A DNA stretch of 64,000 bases, taken from positions 62,001 through 126,000 of the forward strand of contig CAVTWD010000001.1 of NCBI GenBank assembly GCA_963738325.1. The letters run 5' to 3'. The DNA comes from CAVTWD01 sp963738325. Its GTDB lineage: Bacteria > Actinomycetota > Acidimicrobiia > Acidimicrobiales > Ilumatobacteraceae. Made by a program: the position numbers and the translations under genes. The notes under the pieces were generated by a model. That model was not told the origin of the DNA. It ran no database searches and saw only the letters and a list, made by a program, of their open reading frames with translations. Shown piece by piece: positions 57,646 through 64,000 of the stretch; position 1 is the stretch's first letter, and every line of letters begins with the position of its first letter.

Positions 57646-59279
57646 ATGAGCCCGGGCCCCTGGTTGCCGCCTCCCGCGCCGCGCGGTTCGTGGTCGCCGT
57701 GGGCGCCGCCTCCCGCCCGGGCGTCGTGGCCACCACCGATGGCGCCACTCCCCGCCGAGGTCGCCTCGACGAGTGCGACCATGCCCTCCGAGGACGACCT
57801 GGCGGTCCTCGCGCCGCTCCTCGTGCCGGCGGAGCCACCGCGGCCCCGTCGCACGCTGCCCCGCGCCCTCGGCTGCGCGCTCTTGTCCGCGGTGGTCCCC
57901 GGGACCGGTCAGCTCCTGCAGCGGAGGTGGCTGGCCGCCTTCCTCTTCGGTGTCCCGACCCTCGCGGCCGTTGTCTTCGGGCTGTGGACGCTCACGCGCG
58001 ATCGAGCCACCCTGCTCACCTGGACGGTGGATGAGGCAACGCTGCGCAACCTGGCCGTGGCCGCCTGCGCCTGGGCCATCGTGTGCCTCCTCGCCGCGGT
58101 GGACGCGGCGCCGCGCCGGCTGGCCGCCGTCGCGGCGACGTTCCCGCGTGGTCGTGTGCGCGATGGGCATGACGGGGGTCGTCCTCCTCGCTCTTCTGCC
58201 GGGGGCCGCCGGGGCCTTCGCCGCCATCCGCCAGAACCTCGTGCTGTCGACCGTGTTCTCCGGTTCGGGGACGGCCAAGGTCGCGCGACCCAGCCCTCTC
58301 AGCGACCTCGGCGACGAGGCGACGACCGCACCGACCCGCGTTCCGGCCGCGCGGCGCGACGTAGCGCGGCCGACCACGCCGAGCACGGCGGCGTCGACCA
58401 CCGCCGCGCCCACGACCGCCGCGCGCTCCGGCGCCGCGACCTCCCAGCAGGGCCGCTGGAACATCGTGCTGCTCGGAGGCGACGCCGGTCCGCGCCGCTG
58501 GGGCCTGCGCACCGACACGATGATCGTGGTGAGCATCGATCGGGCCACCGGCGATCTCGCCAGCATCTCGGTGCCACGGAACCTGCGCGATCTGCCGATG
58601 CCGCCGGGCCCGTTGCGAGCCCGCTTCCCCAACGGCTTCGACGATCTGGCCAACGCGGTGTACCCCTACGTCTTCACCCATCCCGAGCTCGGTCTCGACC
58701 CGTCCGAGGCGATCAAGGGCGGCCTCGCCGAGCTGCTCGGCATCCCGATCCACAACTACGTGCTCGTCGACATGGCCGGCTTCGTGAAGATCATCGACGC
58801 CCTCGGCGGCGTGACCGTCGATCTGTCCGAGAGAGTGCCCCTGGTGCCGAACATGGACGGCCGGACGAAGGTGGCGCCGTTCGCCGGTCCGGGCCGTCGT
58901 GGCGATGAACGGGACGATGGCCTTGTCGTTCGTCAGGACTCGGCAGGCCGACTCCGACTACTCCCGGATGAAGCGCCAGCGCTGCCTGCTCGCCGCCGTG
59001 GCCCGGAAGACCTCCCCTGCCGAGTTGGCCCGGAACTTCCCCAGCCTCGCCAGCGCGGTGGAGGACGCGTTCCGCTCAGACATCCCTCGGAACCAGCTCG
59101 CGACGCTGGTGCAGCTGTTCGCCGCGATCGACATGGCCAAGGGCCGCACGCTCGTGCTCGTGCCGCCCCTGATCCAGCCGTCGCATCCCAACATCGCCCA
59201 GATCCGCCAACTCGTGGCGGCCACCCTCGCGAACGTGCCGGCCAACAAGGCCGACGTGGTCGGCAGCATGACCTGCTGA
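57646..59279 (+). CDS. LytR-CpsA-Psr family protein (two frameshifts)
   Basis: The annotated start is ATG 57646, but the promoter points to GTG 57569, whose frame (VSPHVGRGPLPASVAPDEQ) stops at 57649; an indel between them may have split a longer N terminus. The cytoplasmic part is Pro-rich; helices include RALGCALLSAVVPGTGQLL and FLFGVPTLAAVVFGLW. Indels near 58150 and 58890 divide the rest. The LCP domain reads WNIVLLGGDAGPRRWGLRTDTMIVVSID, ISVPRNLRDLPM, NYVLVDMAGFVKIIDALGGVTVDL, and GTMALSFVRTRQADSDYSRMKRQRCLL with catalytic Arg residues. LCP proteins attach polymers such as teichoic acid or arabinogalactan to peptidoglycan. Confidence 0.85.
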
Positions 59280-59311
59280 GGGCTCCCTGCGCCGGCCGGT
59301 GATGCGGCACG

Positions 59312-59324
59312 TAGGGTCGCCCGC
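59312..59324 (+). promoter_or_regulatory. leaderless -10 of Dabb gene
   Basis: TAGGGT is followed by CGCCCGC and the ATG at 59325. Confidence 0.5.
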
Positions 59325-59622
59325 ATGTTGCGCCATGTCGTGCTGTTCCGTTGGGTGCCGGGGACGACGGCCGAGCAGGTTGCCGCGGTGGGCGAGGCCC
59401 TCGACCGGCTCCCGAAGCTGATCCCCGCCGTCCATGCCTATTCGCACGGGCCCGATCTCGCGCTCGGCGAAGGCCGTCTCGACTACGGCATCGTCGCCGA
59501 CTTCGAGGATGTCGACGCCTATCGCGTCTACGACGCCGATCCCGAGCACGAACGGTCGCGCGCTCGAGATCATCAGGCCGCTCGTCGCGGAACGAGTCTC
59601 CGTCCAGTTCGACCTGGGCTGA
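59325..59622 (+). CDS. Dabb (stress-responsive A/B barrel) domain protein (one frameshift)
   Basis: The start is ATG 59325. MLRHVVLFRWVPGTTAEQV, the helix VGEALDRLPKLIPAVHAYSHG and DYGIVADFEDVDAYRVYDADPEHE are typical of the dimeric alpha+beta barrel. An indel near 59560 shifts the frame after DPEHER; the end (ALEIIRPLVAERVSVQFDLG) is in the next frame and stops at 59622. About 98 residues, the normal size. The fold is used by stress proteins and some cyclases; no catalytic assignment can be made. Confidence 0.8.
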
Positions 59623-59650
59623 GCCGCCCCGCGACCCGCCCGATCTCGTT

Positions 59651-59696
59651 CATGCGTGTCACGTCGCGCGCATCTGCGCGATTCGACCCGCACGAA
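59651..59696 (+). repeat. 46-bp dispersed repeat, copy 2
   Basis: Same element as 45167-45212 (41 of 46 identical), in the same orientation, in the gap between the Dabb stop and the converging coxM end. Confidence 0.85.
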
Positions 59697-59796
59697 GGCA
59701 AGGAGGAACGGGCGTGGGCCACGCGAAAGCGAGGCCGGCGCACCCCCCGGGCGCCGGCCTCGCTGAGGCGAACGGTACCGCACTCGTGGTGGGGAG

Positions 59797-60620
59797 TCAG
59801 GCTCCGGCTTCCACCAGCGCCGCGGCGGACGAGCACCTTGGCCAGATGCACCCGGTACTCGACCGAGGCATTGAGGTCGGCCTGTGGCTGCGCGTCGTCG
59901 GCCGCTTTCTCCGCCGCCTCGGCTGCGGAGGCGCCCGAGCGCAACGCCTCGACCACGGACTGGGCCAGGATCGGGGTGGAGCCCATGTTCACGAGGGCCA
60001 CACCCGTCGTTCCGTTGTGCACGGCCGCCACGCCGACGATGGCCCAGTCCTGCGCCCTGCGGGTGAACTTCTGGAACGACCAGCCCGCTCCGGCCACCTT
60101 CGGGACGCGGACCTCGGTGAGCAGCTCGTCGGGCGCGAGGGCCGATTCGAGGAAGCCTTGGAAGAAGTCCGTGGCCGCGACCTCACGCTCGCCGTTGGGC
60201 CCCTTGGCCACCATCGTGCCGCCGAGGGCCAGCACGGTGGCCGGTAGATCCGACGCCGGGTCCGCTGTGGGCGATGGAGCCGCCGATCGTGCCGCGGTGA
60301 CGGACCTGTGGGTCGCCGACGTAGGTGGCGGCGTTGGCGAGCAGGGGCACCTGGGCCTTCAGGACCTCCGAGGTGAGGAGGTCGTGATGGCGGGTGAGGG
60401 CGCCGATGGCGATGTGATCGCCGGCGTCGCGAACGTAGGAGAGATCGGTCAATCGGCCGATGTCCACGAGGACCGCGGGCTGGGCCAGCCGCAGCCGCAT
60501 GAGGGGCAGCAGGGAGTGGCCGCCCGCCAGGAACTTGGCCTCGTCGCCGTACTCGCCGACGAGGCTGATCGCTTCCTCGGCCGAGCCGGCGCGCTTGTAG
60601 TCGAAGGCGGCGGGGATCAC
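59797..60620 (-). CDS. coxM: CoxM-like FAD-binding medium subunit (two frameshifts)
   Basis: The start is GTG 60620, overlapping the coxL stop (GTGA). VIPAAFDYKRAGSAEEAISLV opens the domain; the FAD motifs AKFLAGGHSLLPLMRLRLAQP and ATYVGDPQVRHRGTIGGSIAH are intact. One extra G near 60255 shifts the frame after IAHS; VLALGGTMVAKG, FFQGFLE and WSFQKFTRRAQDWAIVGVAAV follow. A second indel near 59815 hides the tail VLVRRALVEAGA, ending at 59797. About 274 residues. It passes electrons from the CoxS iron-sulfur clusters to FAD and on to an acceptor. Confidence 0.9.
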
Positions 60621-63010
60621 TGCGAACCTCCCTGGGCTGACGCGGACTGGATCGCCTGCCACACCCGCTCGGGTGAGGCCGGCATGGGAACGTCGCGCAC
60701 ACCGAGGTGCGACAGGGCGTCGACGACGGCATTGATCACCGCGGGAGCGGCCCCGATCGTGCCCGCCTCGCCGATGCCCTTCACGCCGAGGGCGTTGGTG
60801 GGCGACGGGGTGGTGGTGTGCGCGGTGGTGATGGGTGGCACTTCGGAGGCCGCCGGCACGAGGTACTCGGCCAGCGTCGAGGTCTTCAGGATGCCGTCAG
60901 AGTCGTACACGGCTTCCTCGAAGAGGGCCTGCGCGAGGCCCTGCACGACCCCGCCGTGCACCTGGCCGTCGACGATCAACGGGTTGATCTGCACACCGCA
61001 GTCGTCGACGGCGACGTACTTGAGCACGTCGACGGCACCTGTCTCCTCGTCCACCTCGACGACGCACATGTGGGTGCCGAACGGCCACGAGAAGTTGGGC
61101 GGGTCGTAGCACACCGTCGCCTCGAGGTTCGGTTCCATCCCGTCGGGGAGGTTGTGGGCCGTGAAGGCGGCGAACGCGATGGCGGCGAGGGGCAACGCCT
61201 TGTCGGGCGTACCCGAGACGGTGAACGTGCCGTCCGCGAACTCGAGGTCGGACTCGGCCGCCTCGAGTTGGTGGGCGGCGATGGCGCGTGCCTTGTCGAC
61301 CACCTTGTCGAGGGCCTTGTCGATGGCGATGCCGCCGACGGCGAGCGAGCGCGAGCCGTAGGTGTCGAGGCCGACCGGGCTCTGGGCGGTGTCGGAATGG
61401 AGCACGTCCACGTCCTCGGGCGCCACGCCGAGCTTGTCGGCCACGATCATCGACCAGCAGGTCTCGTGCCCCTGCCCGTGCGGTGAGGCCCCGGTGACGA
61501 CCTGCACCTTGTTGGTCGGGAGCACGCGCACGGTGGCCTGCTCCCAGCCACCGGCCCCGTAGTTGAGCGACGCCAGCACCCGTGAGGGGGCGAGACCGCA
61601 CATCTCGAAGTAGCTCGAGATGCCGATACCGAGATGCTTCTTCTCGCCGGCCGCTCGGCGGCGGGCCTGCTCGGCCCGCACCCCGTCGTAATCGGCGAGC
61701 TCTTTGGCCTTCGTCGCCGCGCCGAGGTGGTTGCCGGAGTCGTAGACGAGGCCCGTCATCGCCGTGTAGGGGAACTGCTCGGCCTGGATGAAGTTGCGGG
61801 CGCGCAGCTCGAAGGGATCGATCCCCATCTCGGCGGCCAACGCGTCCATGGCCCGCTCGATGGCGTAGGTGGCTTCGGGCCGCCCAGCGCCGCGGTAGGC
61901 GTCGGTGGGCGTCAGCGTCGTGAACACCGAGCGGCACGTGAACGAGTAGGCCTGGGGCAGGTCGTACACGCCGCCGTAGAGGAAGGCGCCGAGCAGAGGG
62001 ATGCCGGGCGTGACCAGTTGGAGGTACGCGCCCATGTCGGCGATGAGGTTCACCCGAACCGCGGTGACCTTGCCGTCGGCGTCGGCGGCGAGCTCGATCT
62101 CCTGGATCTGCCCGCGGCCCTGGATGGTGGCCACCGAATTCTCGGTGCGCTCCTCGACCCAGCGCACGGGGAGTCCGTGCTTGCGGGCCAGCGCCACGCA
62201 CAGCAGCTCCTCGGCGTAGACGTCGAGCTTGGAGCCGAACCCGCCTCCCACGCTGGGGGCGACGACGCGCATGGAGTGCTCGGGCAAACCGAGGGTGAGG
62301 GCGACCATGATCTTCAAGATGTGCGGGATCTGCGTGGCCGAGTAGAGGGTCATGTCCCCGGCGAAGGGCTCGGGCACGGCGACACAGGCCCGCGGCTCCA
62401 TCGCCATGGGGATGAGGCGTTGCTGGACATAGCGCCCCTTCACCTTGTGGGCGGCGGTGTCGAACGCCTTCTGAACAGCCCCGTCGGGATCGATGTGCAG
62501 CTCCCAGACGTAGGAGGTGTTCGTGCCGATGTCCTCGTGCACCAGCACGTCGTCGCGCAGGGCGTCCTCGACATCGACGACCGCGGGAAGCGGTTCGTAG
62601 TCCACCTCGATGGCGTCGAGGGCGTCACGGGCCTCGGCGTCGGAGTGCGCCAGCACGGCGGCGACGCCGTCGCCGACGTAGCGAGCCTTGTCCGCGGTGA
62701 GCGGGTAGTGCGGCGGGTTCTTCATGTCCGCGGTGACGGGCCACGCGCAGGGCATCGGAGCCGCCCACGCGTCCTGCAGGTCGGCCCCGGAGTACGCGGC
62801 CACGATCCCGGGCATGGCCTGGGCCGCGCTCACGTCGACGCCGCGGATGCGGGCATGGGCGTACGGACTGCGCAACACAGCCAGGTGGAGCGCGCCCGGC
62901 ACCTGCAGGTCGTCGGTGAACCGCGCCTCACCGGTGAGGAGGCGGGGGTCCTCACGGCGCAGCATGGGCGTGCCGATGACACGCGTCGGTGGAGTCTCGA
63001 CGGCCGTCAT
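60617..63010 (-). CDS. coxL: CoxL-like molybdenum hydroxylase large subunit, form II
   Basis: The intact 797-residue protein starts at ATG 63010. It has the xanthine-oxidase-family domains: LRREDPRLLTGEARFTDDL, AYSGADLQDAW, the Mo-cofactor region VVAPSVGGGFGSKLDVYAEE, TGASPHGQGHETCW, and the active-site base in VKGIGEAGTIGAAP. The active-site loop is DAYRGAGRPE, the form II (AYRGAGR) type; form I CO dehydrogenases have AYRCSFR with the copper-binding Cys. Gene order S-L-M is also that of form II. CO oxidation is therefore uncertain, and oxidation of another small or aromatic substrate is as likely. Confidence 0.93.
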   Translation of the reverse strand: MTAVETPPTRVIGTPMLRREDPRLLTGEARFTDDLQVPGALHLAVLRSPYAHARIRGVDVSAAQAMPGIVAAYSGADLQDAWAAPMPCAWPVTADMKNPPHYPLTADKARYVGDGVAAVLAHSDAEARDALDAIEVDYEPLPAVVDVEDALRDDVLVHEDIGTNTSYVWELHIDPDGAVQKAFDTAAHKVKGRYVQQRLIPMAMEPRACVAVPEPFAGDMTLYSATQIPHILKIMVALTLGLPEHSMRVVAPSVGGGFGSKLDVYAEELLCVALARKHGLPVRWVEERTENSVATIQGRGQIQEIELAADADGKVTAVRVNLIADMGAYLQLVTPGIPLLGAFLYGGVYDLPQAYSFTCRSVFTTLTPTDAYRGAGRPEATYAIERAMDALAAEMGIDPFELRARNFIQAEQFPYTAMTGLVYDSGNHLGAATKAKELADYDGVRAEQARRRAAGEKKHLGIGISSYFEMCGLAPSRVLASLNYGAGGWEQATVRVLPTNKVQVVTGASPHGQGHETCWSMIVADKLGVAPEDVDVLHSDTAQSPVGLDTYGSRSLAVGGIAIDKALDKVVDKARAIAAHQLEAAESDLEFADGTFTVSGTPDKALPLAAIAFAAFTAHNLPDGMEPNLEATVCYDPPNFSWPFGTHMCVVEVDEETGAVDVLKYVAVDDCGVQINPLIVDGQVHGGVVQGLAQALFEEAVYDSDGILKTSTLAEYLVPAASEVPPITTAHTTTPSPTNALGVKGIGEAGTIGAAPAVINAVVDALSHLGVRDVPMPASPERVWQAIQSASAQGGSQ

Positions 63011-63065
63011 CGGCGGTCCCTCCCCATCGCACGCGGCTGGGCGGGCCGGGCCACGAGCTGGCCGG

Positions 63066-63533
63066 TCATGCCTCCACCCCCGCCTCGGCGCAGGCCAGCA
63101 CCGACTTCACGATGTTGTGGTAGCCGGTGCAACGGCACAGGTTCCCCTCGAGGCCGTAGCGGACCTCGGTCTCGGTCGGGTGGGGGATCTCCTTCAGGAG
63201 GCTCACCGCCGCCATCACCATGCCCGGCGTGCAGTAGCCGCACTGGAGACCGTGGTTCTGGCGGAACGCCTCTTGCATCGGGTGCAGCCGGCCGTCTGTC
63301 GCCAGGCCCTCGATGGTCGTGATGTCGGTGCCGTCGGCCTGCACGGCGAGCATCGTGCAGCTCTTGACCGACTCGCCGTTGACGTGGACCGTGCAGGCGC
63401 CGCACGACGACGTGTCACATCCGATGTTCGTGCCCGTGAGGCCGAGGTTCTCCCGGATGTAGTGCACGAGGAGCACCCTGGGCTCGACCTCGCTCTCGTG
63501 CTCGGTGCCGTTGACCGTGACCTTGATCCGCAA
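63066..63533 (-). CDS. coxS: CoxS-like [2Fe-2S] small subunit
   Basis: The 155-residue protein begins at TTG 63533 (LRIKVTVNGTEHESEV). The plant-type ferredoxin domain has GCDTSSCGACTVHVNGESVKSC and the helical domain has LQCGYCTPGMVMAAVSLL and EGNLCRCTGYHNIV, giving the eight Cys of two [2Fe-2S] clusters. It is the first gene of coxS-coxL-coxM; coxL follows 55 bases on. It carries electrons from the Mo site to CoxM. The 267 bases upstream, to the methyltransferase stop, hold the promoter region; I could not pick a clear -10. Confidence 0.93.
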   Translation of the reverse strand: MRIKVTVNGTEHESEVEPRVLLVHYIRENLGLTGTNIGCDTSSCGACTVHVNGESVKSCTMLAVQADGTDITTIEGLATDGRLHPMQEAFRQNHGLQCGYCTPGMVMAAVSLLKEIPHPTETEVRYGLEGNLCRCTGYHNIVKSVLACAEAGVEA

Positions 63534-63800
63534 CTGGGATCACCCCCGATGTCCGTCGCTGATTGGGACGAGCCGTATCTTGCCCCAATCTTGGGCGAGG
63601 AGGGGAAGCCGCCCGCGCTCCGTCACCCTCCGGAATCCAGACCGGCCGTCCGATCACCGACCGAGACGACCCCGACCGGACACGACCGTCGAACGAGGCG
63701 GCGACCCGTGCGAAGTTCGCACCGTTGGCGCCTGATCCGCTGGGGGCGGGGAAGAGCGTCGCGCCGGAGGGATGTCGCGTGGGTGGACGATCTCCCGTTC

Positions 63801-64000
63801 AGTAGGCCGGGCGGAGGGGGAAGCCGCTGCGGCCGTGGTCGGGGCGCGTGGCCAGGACCTGGTGCACCTGGATCCTCCCCGCCTCGAACCCCACCGCCGA
63901 GGCGGCCATGTACAGCAGCCACACCCGGGCCCGCCCCTGGCCCACGAGGTCGACGGCCTCGGCCCAGGCGCCCTGCAGGTTGGCGACCCAGGCCCGCAGC
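63801..64000 (-). CDS. cyclopropane-fatty-acid-synthase-type methyltransferase, C-terminal part
   Basis: The gene enters from the right edge and stops at 63801-63803. The visible 65 residues (LRAWVANLQGAWAEAVDLVG, ARVWLLYMAASAVGFEAGRI, VHQVLATRPDHGRSGFPLRP) match the C-terminal helix and tail of CFA synthase-like SAM methyltransferases, with the conserved W-x-x-N-L, R-x-W-x-x-Y-M and F-x-x-G-x-I-x-V-x-Q pattern. The cofactor-binding part is outside the window. Methylation or cyclopropanation of membrane lipid acyl chains is the family role. Confidence 0.8.

Noticed and set aside
63545..63610. Terminator or operator at the GCCCCAATCTTGGGC inverted repeat upstream of coxS
   Set aside because: The stem is only four to five pairs and no second copy or promoter alignment supports a function.

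Overview
The window is high-GC DNA with dense, short-spaced genes, many GTG starts and overlapping ATGA/GTGA junctions. Gene content (CbiMQO metal uptake, GlgA/GlgC, DUF501 with Ppx, LytR-CpsA-Psr, a form II CoxSLM cluster, an actinobacterial nucleoside-salvage set) fits an actinomycete, plausibly Acidimicrobiia or a relative; the class is inferred, not proven. At least ten genes start 6-8 bases after a TANNNT hexamer, the signature of leaderless transcripts common in Actinomycetota. I saw no rRNA, tRNA, CRISPR array, insertion sequence or prophage.

Layout. 1-6.4 kb: a hydrolase fragment, a Tat-type intradiol dioxygenase joined in frame to an unassigned upstream protein, a VOC protein, a PQQ-repeat lipoprotein and a cysteine-desulfurase-like enzyme. 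6.4-12.5 kb: nickel/cobalt ECF transporter CbiMQO, copper ATPase CopA with a CsoR-like operator, and a HAD hydrolase. 12.4-21.8 kb: SPFH/NfeD pair, MFS exporter, glgA-glgC, metallophosphoesterase, PepN. 21.9-36.6 kb: a nucleoside uptake and salvage island: PfkB kinase, phosphohexo/pentomutase, Upp, DeoC, a two-gene ALDH16-like aldehyde dehydrogenase, Add, uridine phosphorylase, Cdd and a BMP-type ABC transporter (lipoprotein, double ATPase, two permeases). 36.7-50.2 kb: MBOAT plus SGNH pair, two enoyl-CoA hydratases, NUDIX, acyl-CoA carboxylase beta, propeller lipoprotein, DUF885 peptidase, Na+/H+ antiporter, GNAT. 50.2-63.5 kb: Ppx/DUF501, then CoxG, MocA-like, XdhC proteins, CoxE, MoxR/CoxD and, beyond a block of plus-strand genes, CoxM, CoxL and CoxS. 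The right edge cuts a cyclopropane-fatty-acid-synthase-type methyltransferase.

How parts work together. The salvage island imports nucleosides, deaminates and phosphorolyses them, isomerises (deoxy)ribose-1-phosphate and cleaves deoxyribose-5-phosphate; the acetaldehyde made by DeoC is the obvious substrate for the adjoining aldehyde dehydrogenase. An identical 20-bp sequence lies in the two divergent promoter regions of this island (upp/deoC and add/udp) and is the best candidate for an uncharacterised operator. The Cox cluster encodes a molybdenum hydroxylase with its maturation factors.

Two cautions. About 40 single-base insertions or deletions break some 25 otherwise well-conserved genes, often at G or C runs, while other stretches are clean; I read most as uncorrected sequencing errors, not decay, and give whole-gene coordinates across them. 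Short repeats are concentrated at gene ends: four tandem duplications and a dispersed hairpin/box element are listed separately.
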